From CAWCUU01 sp963798855 (GTDB lineage: Bacteria; Gemmatimonadota; Gemmatimonadetes; Longimicrobiales; RSA9): DNA of 64,000 nucleotides. Position 1 is the stretch's first letter. Every line of letters begins with the position of its first letter. The DNA lies in assembly GCA_963798855.1 (NCBI GenBank), contig CAWCUU010000002.1, positions 1,054,001 to 1,118,000 of the forward strand, read 5' to 3'. Positions 15,812 through 25,135 of this stretch are shown here, one piece after another. The notes beneath the pieces are model-generated. The model had not been told where the DNA came from, did no database searches, and saw nothing but the letters and a program-made list of their open reading frames with translations. Both the position numbers and the translations under genes were made by a program.

Positions 15812-17441
15812 AGGTTGGCCGCAGCGATGGCAGACGCAACTCGAAGACGCTCCCGCGTCCCGGCTCACTCTTCACGTCGACCTCTCCGGCGATGAGGGTC
15901 GCGAGGCGGCGGACGACGGCGAGCCCGAGCCCGGTTCCGCCGACGGCGCGTGTGTTCGCGGGCTCGGCCTGCCAGAAGGCATCGAAGATCCGCTCGGTCT
16001 GATCCGCGGCGATGCCGGGACCGGTGTCGCGGATCCAGACGATGGCGCCATCATCGAGTGGGCGGGCTCCAAGCTCGATTCCGCCTTTCTCCGTGAACTT
16101 GACAGCGTTCGCCGCGAGATTGCCGAGGATCTGGGTGACCATCCGTCCGTCCGTGCGCAGCGGGATGGCGGCCTGCGGCAGGCGGAGGTCCAGGCGAAGT
16201 CCCTTCGAGCGCGTGGATGACTCGATGGCCTCCGCTGCGTGCCGAACGATCTCGGCAGCATCGACGTCGGCGACGCGGACGACCTCCCTCCCGCTCTCGA
16301 GACGGGCGAACATCAGGATCTCATCGATGATCTGCACGAGCTGGGCGGCCGAAGTCTTCACGCGATCGAGGTATTGCCGCTGCTGTTCGGCCACCTCTCC
16401 CGCGACGCCATCGAGGATCAGATCGGTGTATCCGGTGATTGCGTTGAGCGGTGTGCGCAGCTCGTGGGAGACGATCGCCAGGAAGTTGGCCTTCGCCTGG
16501 TTCGCCTCCTGGGACGCACGGTAGAGGCGAGCGTTCTCCACGGCGGTGCCGGCGCGGTGGCCGATCTCGCCGAGCAGCTCGAGGTCTCGCGGGTCGTAAC
16601 GGCCCGGCTCGCCGGCAGCGAGGGTGATGGTACCGAGCACGCTGCGGCCGGCGATGATCGGAGCGGCGACGACCGATCCGACGCCGATGTCGCGAAGCAT
16701 TGTCGCGTGGACGGGGTCCCGTGCGAAGCGCTCGATGAGCCGGGGCGTGAGCTCGGCGATGAGCGTCGGTCGGCCCTCGAGCGCGGCCGCGGTCGGCGAG
16801 TGCTCGGGGGCCGCGTAGTCACGCAGCAGTCGGCGCGCGAGCTCCGCCTTGCCGGGGTCGGCGTGATGGCTGAGGGGCAGCGTGCGGGTGTGGCCAGCCT
16901 CGACGCGGAGCACGAAGCACCAGTCGGCCATCTGCGGCACCGTGAGCTCGGAGATCGCGTGCAGCAGCGTGTCCTCATCGAGCGACTCGGACAGCAACCC
17001 ACTGGCCTGCGACAGGAAACGCTGTCGCTGCTCCTCCCGTGCCTGAGCGGTCACATCCGACGAGACACCGACGATGGCGATCAACGCGCCCGCGGCGTTG
17101 AGGATGGGTGTGTCGGTGATGCGGGCGGTGAACTCGCTGCCGTCCTTGCGGCGGACGGGGAACTCGCCGACCCATCGCTCTCCGCGACGCAGCGAGGCCA
17201 TGATGCGCTCTGCTCGTTCACGATCGGCGAGCGCGGGCGTCACATCGACTATGGATCGGCCGAGCACTTCCGCGGCACTCCAGCCGTAGAGACGCTCGGC
17301 GGCGGGGTTCCAGAACAGGATCCGGCCTTCGAGATCCGTCGCGATGACGGCCTCTCCGACTGCGGCGAGCAGCCGTTCCTGGAACCGGCTCCTTTCCTCG
17401 GCGTCCTTCAGCGCTCGGGCCAGGTCGCTCCCTACGTCCAT
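15789..17441 (-). CDS. Hybrid-sensor histidine kinase with PAS and GAF domains
   Basis: A 550-residue cytoplasmic sensor kinase without membrane segments. Residues 20-130 are a PAS domain (AVIATDLEGRILFWNPAAERLYGW type, ending GVSSDVTAQ). Residues 145-305 are a GAF domain (ADWCFVLRV, VVAAPIIAGRSVLGTI). Then come the HisKA phospho-acceptor SHELRTPLNAI near 325 and the HATPase domain with N-box GNLAANAVKF near 436, G1 DTGPGIA near 468 and G2 GGTGLGLAVV near 499. No receiver domain or response regulator gene is adjacent, so it is an orphan kinase in this window. The signal is not shown by the sequence. Confidence 0.88.
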   Translation of the reverse strand: MDVGSDLARALKDAEERSRFQERLLAAVGEAVIATDLEGRILFWNPAAERLYGWSAAEVLGRSIVDVTPALADRERAERIMASLRRGERWVGEFPVRRKDGSEFTARITDTPILNAAGALIAIVGVSSDVTAQAREEQRQRFLSQASGLLSESLDEDTLLHAISELTVPQMADWCFVLRVEAGHTRTLPLSHHADPGKAELARRLLRDYAAPEHSPTAAALEGRPTLIAELTPRLIERFARDPVHATMLRDIGVGSVVAAPIIAGRSVLGTITLAAGEPGRYDPRDLELLGEIGHRAGTAVENARLYRASQEANQAKANFLAIVSHELRTPLNAITGYTDLILDGVAGEVAEQQRQYLDRVKTSAAQLVQIIDEILMFARLESGREVVRVADVDAAEIVRHAAEAIESSTRSKGLRLDLRLPQAAIPLRTDGRMVTQILGNLAANAVKFTEKGGIELGARPLDDGAIVWIRDTGPGIAADQTERIFDAFWQAEPANTRAVGGTGLGLAVVRRLATLIAGEVDVKSEPGRGSVFELRLPSLRPTFTEPSDS

Positions 17442-17493
17442 GGTCGCAACGTAGGCGTCCCTGGTGCGTGCGCCAAGTGCGTGTCGCGGCGCA

Positions 17494-18763
17494 TCATCGC
17501 TTCGGCGTCTCGGGTGCGGGGCGACGGTTCGGGGGCGCGCGCCTCCAGAGCAGGAGGGCCGGTAGCCAGATCCAGCAGAGCCAGGCGAGTCGTTCGCGGA
17601 ACGTCAGGCCGCTGAGCATGGCCCAGAAGAGCGCCGGCGCCGTGCTGGCCAGCCGCAGCGGAGAGCCGTCTGTGTCCGGAGCCCAGCGGGCGAGGACGCG
17701 TGTCGCGGCGCGCCGTCGGGTGTGGAGCAGTGCCTCGATGCTCGTGGTCAGCTCTGCGGCGTCCATTGTTCGCCAGCCGGGGATCCGCAGCACGGTCCAC
17801 GTCGTCGCGGTCCAGCCCCAGCCGTGGTTGTTCGATCCGGAGACGAGCGCGAGATCCAGGCTGTCGGCGATCCGCAGAAGCCGGCTCCGGTCCTTCCGTG
17901 CCTGCTCGATCCCCCGTGGAGACGCGTCCCGGAGCTCGATTCCTAGATAGCCCAGGGGGTCGCGGGCGTCGGTCAGCTTCACCGTCTCCAGCCCCGCCGG
18001 CAGCGTGAGGAGCAGGGTTGGAGCGGGCATCGCTGCTGCCTGCGTGCGGAGCACGCGCTCATCGATATGTCGGCCACTGATCGCCGAGGCGTAACGCTGT
18101 GCGGAGCCGAGGGCCACGGCGTGTCCATGACGGAAGACCGCCTCCACGCCGGGCAGCAGGATCGTCCCAGCGCCCGCGCTGTCCGCGTTCGCGGCCTCAC
18201 CGGCGCGCCAGCCGTCCCAGGTATTGTGGTCGGTGATGAACACGGCCGCGAAGCCGCCGCCGCTGTGCCATTCTCCGGTTCCACTCCGCGGTGAAGCCGG
18301 GGCGGCCGTCGTGTGAGGCTTCCGTGTGGCTGTGGAAATCCACGGCGAGCTCATCACTCCTCTCCAGCCGCAGCGCCGCCATCGGACGCGGCACGAGCAC
18401 GCCGACGGCGTAGAAGGCGACGACGCCGGCGAGCGCCGCAAGCGCGACCCTGAGCTCCGCGCCGGTGCGTCCGAGCCAGCCGCGGGCGCGTCGTCGCCGG
18501 CGCGCCAGCCTCCAGGCGATGAAGCCCACGAGCAACGTCGCCAGGAAGGCGATGTGCTGGTCCTTCGAAAGCAGGGACAGCTGGTCGAAGAGGTCGCAGA
18601 GCGGCGCGAGCAGAATGTAGAGGGGAGGCAGATGCAGCCTCGCTCCGGTCCAGCTTGTCAGGGTCGCCGCATCGACGAGCCGCGGCGTGGGGAAGAGCGC
18701 CGTCAGCAGCAGCAGCGCGGTCGCGGCCGCCAGCACGCGGAGTCTGCGGGGCGTCGGAGGCAT
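17494..18763 (-). pseudogene. Membrane-anchored PHP-domain phosphoesterase-like protein, frameshifted
   Basis: The upstream frame (start ATG 18763, TTG 18796 possible) has four hydrophobic segments and then the PHP signature DFHSHTEASHDGR. Near 18272-18277 the homologous sequence jumps frame and continues as EWHSGGGFAAVFITDHNTWDGW, the second PHP metal motif, on to GVEAVFRHGHAVALGS, SGSNNHGWGW and two more C-terminal hydrophobic segments (to 17494). Removing one A in the CGGAGAATGG stretch restores a single frame of about 420 residues. The metal-binding histidines are distributed over both halves. Family and role (perhaps envelope polyphosphate or lipid-linked phosphate hydrolysis) are inferred from the PHP fold only. 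Confidence 0.75.
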
Positions 18764-18816
18764 ATCGGAATATGGCGGCGCCGGAGAAGGTGGCAAAACG
18801 GCGGGTCCCGGCTCGC

Positions 18817-21800
18817 TCAGGCACCGCCGGACCCTGGCGCGGGCGGAGCCACGGCCGGGATGCGCAACCGCGCGATCATGTCGTTGAAGGCGGCGAGAGG
18901 CCCGCTCCGCAGCCCCTCGAGTCGCGCGAGCTGGACGTCCACATCGGCCCGGAGCTCATGGAACACCGCGGCCTCCTGCGCGGTGGGCCGCGTATGGGAT
19001 GGCAGCACCTGCAGGTTCAGGGAGAGGAGCTTGTTGTAGGCGCGGATCGGGTAAGCGAGCGTCATCTCGTCCGCGTGACAGTGGACGCAGACGAGCTGAT
19101 CGCGAATGGCGGCCAGGGAGTCGCGCAGCGCGTTCGCCGGAATCACCACGCTGTCGGCCCACGGCTGGTCCTCGGCCCGCTCCTTCCACGCAACGAGCTG
19201 ACGGTCCAGCGCCTCGATCTGCTCGTCTGCGTCGACCACGTCCTGGATCGCCTGGTGGATCTGCGTGCCGAGCTCGAACTGGGCCTGGAGGTCCTGGGCG
19301 GATGCGCGGATGCGGGGATCCTCGATCACCTTGAAGGGCCGCGTGAGCACTCGCCCGTCGACGGTCAGGCGGACGGTGTAGTCGCCGGGCACGACCGTGG
19401 GGCCGTCGAGCAGGCCGACGTCCAGGACGATGTGCTTCGCCTCCCGGGCGGGGGGATAGGCGAGATCCCAGACGAAGCGGTCGAAGCCGATCCGGGTCTG
19501 GACGAGGGAGTCGGCGGCGACGAACGCGAGGGAGTCGGTGTCCGCCTCTCCCGCCGTGTCGGCGGTCGTGGTGTCCGCTTCGAAGGAGCGAATCAGCTGG
19601 CCCTGCGCATCGAGGAACTCGAGCCGTGCGGAGCGCGCGCCGGCGGGCAGCCAGTAGTCGACGGTGACCCCATTGGGCGGGTTCTCTCCGGCGCCGCTGA
19701 CGGCGCGGCGTCCCGCTCCCGAGTAGCGGATGGCGGGGCGAGGCGGAAGCAGCTCCGCCCGATCGTGGGGCATGCCCCGGGCCAGAGCCCGGAGCGGTGA
19801 GATGTCGTCCAGTACCCAGAAGGCGCGGCCGTGGGTCGCGACGATCAGGTCGGCATCGTGGACCGCAATGTCGCGAATGGCCGTCTTCGGCAGGTTCAGC
19901 TGGAGCGGCTGCCAGCGTGCGCCCTCATCGGTGGAAAAATAGACCCCGGTCTCGGTGCCCGCGAAGAGCAGACCGGGCGTGGCGGGGTCCTCACGGATCG
20001 CCCGCGTATAGGCGCCGGACGGGATGCCGGCGTCGATTCGGCTCCAGCTCCGGCCGTAGTCCGTCGTGCGGTAGAGATAGGGGTGGAAATCGTCGAGCTG
20101 AAACCGGTTGGCGGCGACGTAGGCGGTGCCGGCGTCATGGTGGGAGGCCTCGATGAGGCTGATGCGCGTGAACTTCGGCAGCCCTTTCGGGGTGACGTCG
20201 CTCCACGTTCCGCCGCCGTCCGTGGAGACGTGGACGAGGCCGTCGTCGGAGCCGGCCCATAGCACGCCGGCCTTCACGGTCGACTCGGCGAGTGTGAAGA
20301 TCGTCGCGTACCACTCCGTGCCGGTCATGTCGAGCGTGACGGGCCCGCCCACCGGGCCGAGCGTGGCGGGGTCGTGCAGCGTGAGGTCCGGGCTGATCCG
20401 CTTCCAGGATGCGCCGCCGTCCTGCGAGCGATGCACGTACTGCGACGCCACGTAGAGCGTGTTCGGGTCGTGCGGCGAGAAGACGATCGGGAACGTCCAC
20501 TGGAAGCGGTACGGCACGTCCGAGGCCGCGTAGCCGTCGTAGTTGTTGAGCCAGACCGAGACGTCGCGCTCTTCGCCGGTTTCCCTCGTCCAACGCGTCA
20601 TCGTGCCCATGTAGGTCCCGGCGAAGACGGTGTCGGGCTCGCCGGGCTTGGGCGCGATGTAGCCGGACTCGCCGCCGCCCACCGCGAACCAGTCCTCCTC
20701 GTCGATCGCGCCGTCCGGTGCGCGGCTGCTGATGCCGACGGTGGTGTTGTCCTGCTGTGCGCCGTAGATCCGGTAGGGAAACCGGTCGTCGGTCACGACG
20801 TGATAGAACTGCGCGGTAGGCTGGTTCATGATGCTGCTCCAGCTGCCGCCGCCGTTCAGCGAATGGTCGCGCCGCCGTCGTTGCCCTCGATCATCCGCTG
20901 CGGATCGGCGGGGTCGATCCACAGGATATGGTCATCGCCGTGCGGGACGCGGATGCGCTGGAAGCGCTCCCCGCCATCCACCGACTTCCAGGTGCCCAGG
21001 TTCAGGACGTAGACCGTGTTCTCGTCCTTCGGGTCGGCGGTGACGGCGGAGAAGTACCATGGCCGGACCATGAACTTCTGATCGGCGTTCACCCGTTTCC
21101 ACGTTTTGCCCGCGTCATCGGAGCGGAAGATGCCGCCGGTCGAGTCGCGCGCCTCGACGCTGGCCCAGAGCCGGTCCGGATTCGCGGCGGAGACGGACAC
21201 CCCGATCCGGCCGAGGGGCCCGTCGGGCAGGCCGGGGGCGTGCGAGATCTCGGTCCACGTGTCGCCGCCATCGGTCGTCTTCCACAGACCGCTCCGGCCG
21301 CCGCCGGCGGAGAAGCCCCACGGCGTGCGCTGAAGCTTCCACATCGCCGCGTACAGCACGCGCGGGTTGGCCGGATCGATGGCCAGGTCGATCGCGCCGG
21401 TGCTGTCGTTCACGAAGAGCACCTTGTCGAAGGTCCGGCCGCCGTCGCGGGAGCGGTAGACGCCGCGGTCCGGCCCGGGGCCGAACGCGTGGCCGAGCGC
21501 GGCAACCCAGAGGGTGGCCGGATCCTTCGGATCGACGACGATGTCGGCGATGTGTCGGGTGTCGCGGAGGCCGGTGTGCTCCCAGCTTCGTCCGGCGTCG
21601 GTCGAGCGGTAGAAGCCCTCGCCGTAGGTGATGTCCTCGCGAGGATTGGACTCACCGCCGCCGACGTAGACGACGTTGGGATCGGACGGTGCGACGGCGA
21701 TCGCACCGACGGAGCCGATCGCGGCGTCGTCGCTGATGTTGCTCCAGGTCAGTCCCGCGTCCTTCGTCTTCCACACTCCGCCGTCCACGGCGCCCATGTA

Positions 21801-22001
21801 GAAGACGAGCGGGTGGGAGAGGTCCCCGGCCACGGCGTCGACGCGGCCGCCGCGGAACGGGCCGACCAGCCGCCAGCGCAGGGAGCGTAGCCCCGCGTCG
21901 GTGCGCGTGGAGTCGCGCGGGGTGATCGGCGGGCGGCGCGGCGTCGCGCTGGCCGGACGAACGAGGAGGAGCAGCAGGATCGACGCGGCGAGCGATCGCA
22001 T
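18817..22001 (-). pseudogene. Secreted VPS10/sortilin-type BNR propeller protein, frameshifted
   Basis: Two frames make one protein of about 1060 residues. The first (from ATG 22001, signal peptide LAASILLLLLVRPASA) has many BNR/Asp-box repeats such as STDAGRSWEH, SRDGGRTFDK and TTDGGDTWTE and ends at EGNDGGATI. The second starts in phase with SLNGGGSWSS near 20863 and holds more Asp-boxes, then a C-terminal domain. Adding one T in CCATTCGCTG restores the frame. Such two-propeller proteins are common in Gemmatimonadota and Acidobacteriota and are annotated as sortilin or glycosyl hydrolase without known substrate. Unusually, the C-terminal part holds a CVHCH motif (19075-19089). Confidence 0.85.
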
Positions 22002-22140
22002 CTCGGATCGTCCATTCGTATGGGAGCGGAGCCTTCCTCGCCCGGTGAGCGCGCGGGCGAGCTGGTGGCCGGTGAATTTTCCGGCGGTGCGGCGACGGCG
22101 CAAGCGATCGTGACTCGGCAATGGCGCGAGCGGGTGCCCC

Positions 22141-23601
22141 TCAGCCGAGGCCTTCCTCCACCAGCGCCTCGCGGGAAACCTCCTCCTGCAGCCTGGCCTC
22201 CTCACCGGCGATCGCGCGGCGGAGCCAGCGTTTGCGTCGAAGCCAGATCACCGCGACGATCGCGGCGATAACGTTCGAGACAGGGAACGCCCACCAGATG
22301 CCTCTTTCGGTGAGCGGCGTCCGGGCCGAGAGGATCCAGGCGAGCGGGAAGCGCAGGATCCAGAGCGAGAGGATGGCCAGTGCCATGGCCGCCATGGTGT
22401 CTCCGGCACCACGGAACGCTCCCGCGAGGACCTGCTGCACGCCGAGAAAACCGAAGCTGAGCGCCATGATGCGCAGGAAGCGGGCACCCTCGGCGATCAC
22501 GTCCGCATCATCGGGGATGAAGGCGGCCGTGAGCGGACCCGCGAACAGAAACAGAAGCGCTCCGATCACCGTCAGGGAAGCGAACGCGAGCGTCGCGGCG
22601 AGCGTCGCCGTGCGCTCCGCACGATCGATCTTGCCGGCACCAATGTTCTGACCGACAACGGTGCTCGTCGCCATGGAGAGTCCGAGCGCGGGAATGATGA
22701 TAAAGCTGAGGATCCGGGTGCCGATGCCGTAGGAGGCGACGACGGTGGTGCCGAAGCCGGTGACGAGCGCGATCATGATCGAGAGCCCGAGCGCCCGCGT
22801 GGACTGCTCGATCGACGCCGGAAGGCCGAGGGCGAGGATACGCTGGATCAGGGGCAGGTCGGGCGGCAGGTCGGCCGTGCGCAGGTGCACGCCGTAGCGG
22901 CCGCTGAAGAGGATGAACAGTCCAAGGACCGCCGCGATTCCCTGCGTGATGACCGTCGCCATCGCGGCGCCCGCGACACCCATCGCGGGGATCGGGCCCC
23001 AGCCCAGTATGAACGCGGGGTCGGCGGCGAAGTTGAGCAGAACGGTCATCAGCACAATCAGGAACGGCGTTCTCACGTCGCCGACGCCGCGCAGCAGGGA
23101 CTGGAACACGAAGTAGATGAACAGGAAGACGAGCCCGATGAACGAGATGCGCAGGTAGGCGGCGGCGTCGACGAGCACGGTGCCAGAGGCCCCGAACAGC
23201 CGCATCATCGGCTCCGCGAGGAAGTAGCCGAGGATCGAGAGGACGATCGAGACGGCGAACACCGAGCCCAGCGTCTGCGCCGCGACGTGGTCGACCGCGC
23301 GGGAATCCCCGCGGCCGTGGTGTTGCGCGATCAGGATCGCGCCGGCCACCGCGAGCCCGCCGCCGAGCGAGATCAGGAGGAAGATCACCGGAAAGGCGAG
23401 CGAGACCGCGGCCACCGCGTCCGCCCCAATGCGTCCCAGCCAGAACGTGTCGGTCAGCTGATAGACGGTCTGGAGGATATTCGCGCCGACGATCGGGAGC
23501 GCCAGTGCCAGCAGCGCGGAGAGGATCGGACCGCTGGTGAAGTCGCGGGGGTTGCGAGGGCGGGACGGTGGTGCGGGGGTGCTCAAACCCCGGCGTACCA
23601 T
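22141..23601 (-). CDS. MATE-family multidrug/Na+ or H+ antiporter
   Basis: About 486 residues with twelve predicted membrane helices in two MatE halves. Typical sequences are LALPIVGANILQTVYQLTDTFWLGRIG near 32 and, in the second half, GLPASIEQSTRALGLSI and GQNIGAGKIDRAERT. It exports cationic organic compounds in exchange for Na+ or H+. The frame is open to 23751, but the family start lies at ATG 23601 (overlapping the end of the oxidoreductase gene by 19 bases) or TTG 23586 (overlapping by TTGA). It is the last gene of a four-gene, overlapping operon. A charged tail (EEARLQEEVSREALVEEG) ends the protein. Confidence 0.87.
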   Translation of the reverse strand: MVRRGLSTPAPPSRPRNPRDFTSGPILSALLALALPIVGANILQTVYQLTDTFWLGRIGADAVAAVSLAFPVIFLLISLGGGLAVAGAILIAQHHGRGDSRAVDHVAAQTLGSVFAVSIVLSILGYFLAEPMMRLFGASGTVLVDAAAYLRISFIGLVFLFIYFVFQSLLRGVGDVRTPFLIVLMTVLLNFAADPAFILGWGPIPAMGVAGAAMATVITQGIAAVLGLFILFSGRYGVHLRTADLPPDLPLIQRILALGLPASIEQSTRALGLSIMIALVTGFGTTVVASYGIGTRILSFIIIPALGLSMATSTVVGQNIGAGKIDRAERTATLAATLAFASLTVIGALLFLFAGPLTAAFIPDDADVIAEGARFLRIMALSFGFLGVQQVLAGAFRGAGDTMAAMALAILSLWILRFPLAWILSARTPLTERGIWWAFPVSNVIAAIVAVIWLRRKRWLRRAIAGEEARLQEEVSREALVEEGLG

Positions 23602-24275
23602 TCGTAGCCGCGGTCGCTCCAGTAGCCGCCGTTCCGCTCCGGCATGAAAACGATGCGGGTGAGATACTTCACGCTCTTGTAGCCGAGCTTGACCGGCGAG
23701 TGGATGCGGGCGGGCGCGCCGTGAGCGGGCCCGAGCATGCGGCCCTCCCACGCGTAGGCGACGAGAGTCTGGGGGTGCATCGCGCTCGCGCGATCCCAGC
23801 TCTCATGGTAATCCGAGTCGAACGACTGGAAGTCCACGTACCGGGCCTCTGGCTGCACCCCCGCTACCTCGGCGATGCGGCTGACGCGAGCGCCGGTCCA
23901 CTCGGTGGTCGCGGTCCAGCCTTCGACGCAGTAGTGGTTCACGCGCTGCGTTACTCGCGGCAGCGTCATCAGGTCGTGCAGGGTCAGGCGCAGCGGGCGT
24001 CGCACGAGCCCCGAGACCTCGAGCGTCCAGGCGCCGCGGGCCGCCTCGTCCCACATCGGCACGCGGTGTGACACGAAGTAGCGCGGCAGCGCGCCGTCCA
24101 CGAGGCGACGTCGGGCGGCCACATCCATCGAGGTGTGACGGAACAGTGCGCGCTCGAGCCCCTCATTGCGGCGCATCGCCCAGCGTAGCAGCGGCTTCGC
24201 CTCGTCCGGACCCCGCGAGTTGCAGGCGGCCAGCAGGGCCGTCAGGCCGGCGCCGAAGAAGTCGCGGCGGTTCAT
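23583..24275 (-). CDS. Tat-exported molybdopterin-dependent oxidoreductase (sulfite oxidase/MsrP fold)
   Basis: About 230 residues. The N-terminus MNRRDFFGAG is a twin-arginine signal and LTALLAAC a lipobox, so it is probably a folded, exported lipoprotein. Residues 60-215 are a sulfite-oxidase-type molybdopterin domain: the Mo-ligand cysteine is in NHYCVEGW near 120, followed by ARVSRIAEVAG, YVDFQSFDSDYHESWD, AYAWEGRMLGPAHGAPAR and the cofactor-binding KLGYKSVKYLTRI near 205. Its ATG overlaps the stop of the cytochrome b gene (ATGA), so electrons probably pass from quinol through that cytochrome, as MsrQ does for MsrP. The substrate (methionine sulfoxide or another S/N-oxide) is not decided by sequence. 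Confidence 0.85.
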   Translation of the reverse strand: MNRRDFFGAGLTALLAACNSRGPDEAKPLLRWAMRRNEGLERALFRHTSMDVAARRRLVDGALPRYFVSHRVPMWDEAARGAWTLEVSGLVRRPLRLTLHDLMTLPRVTQRVNHYCVEGWTATTEWTGARVSRIAEVAGVQPEARYVDFQSFDSDYHESWDRASAMHPQTLVAYAWEGRMLGPAHGAPARIHSPVKLGYKSVKYLTRIVFMPERNGGYWSDRGYEWYAGV

Positions 24276-25135
24276 ATCTCTTCGGACGGTGAAGAAGAGT
24301 CGAGATCCCGCTCGTCCGTCTCGACGCCGGGTGGAGCGCCCGGGCGTATCCCGGTGCCGCCGTGCCCTTGCGCAGCGGCGAATCCGGCGGGTTCGGCTTC
24401 GGGCGGCGGGAAGGCGGCTTCGTCGGGGGCGCCGTGCGGCCGCCGCCAGTGGAGCGGTCGCGCGTTGCGGGCCTCGGGCGAGCGGCGCGCGTCGTAGCCG
24501 CCCGTGATCATCGAGCGCAGCGACCATGGGTCCACGGCGAAGACCATGAAGATGTGGACGGCGGTCATGACGACCAGCAGGAGCATCGCCAGGAAGTGCC
24601 AGTAGCGCGCCCATGCGTAGCCGCCGAGCAGCCGCGTCAGCGCTCCCAGCTGGACCGGCTTCCAGATCGCGATCCCTGTCACCACGGCAAGCAGGGCGAT
24701 GAGCGGAAAGGAGAAATAGGTCAGCTTCTGCAGCGCGTTATGCTTGCCCTGGTGGGGATGGTCCCTCCTCACGTACAGGTAGAAGCGAGTCATCTGCCAG
24801 ACGTCGCGCGCGTCCCCGCGGCGCGGAACAATGTCGCGCCACTCGCCGTGCAGGTAAATGAACGCGAGGTAGATGAACCCGTTCACGACGAGGATCCACA
24901 TCATCGCGAAGTGCCAGTTGCGCGCCCCCGCGAGCCAGCCCCCGAACGTCAGCCATGCGGGGATCGGCTTGCCGGCGAACGGATAGCAGCAGAAAGTGCC
25001 GCCGCGCGGTGCGAATGCCGGGTAGGCGTTGAAGATCCGCAGCCCCGTACCGACCATCAGTGCGAGCGCGACGACATTGATCCAATGCGTGAGACGCACG
25101 ATCCAGTGATGCCGCCTCGAGGAGGATTCCCTCAC
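24272..25135 (-). CDS. Membrane cytochrome b (b561/formate-hydrogenase type) electron donor
   Basis: A 287-residue integral membrane protein with about four to five helices and histidines in the heme-ligand positions: RLTHWINVVAL near 14, GARNWHFAMMW near 72, and GYAWARYWHFLAMLLLVVMTAVHIFMV near 170-195. A loop region KHNALQKLTYF precedes the third helix. The last 80 residues are a Pro/Glu/Ala-rich cytosolic tail ending in SSSPSEEI. GTG at 25135 overlaps the methyltransferase stop by GTGA, and the 3' end overlaps the oxidoreductase start, so the three are translation-coupled. It likely feeds electrons to the exported molybdoenzyme. Confidence 0.85.
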   Translation of the reverse strand: MRESSSRRHHWIVRLTHWINVVALALMVGTGLRIFNAYPAFAPRGGTFCCYPFAGKPIPAWLTFGGWLAGARNWHFAMMWILVVNGFIYLAFIYLHGEWRDIVPRRGDARDVWQMTRFYLYVRRDHPHQGKHNALQKLTYFSFPLIALLAVVTGIAIWKPVQLGALTRLLGGYAWARYWHFLAMLLLVVMTAVHIFMVFAVDPWSLRSMITGGYDARRSPEARNARPLHWRRPHGAPDEAAFPPPEAEPAGFAAAQGHGGTGIRPGAPPGVETDERDLDSSSPSEEI

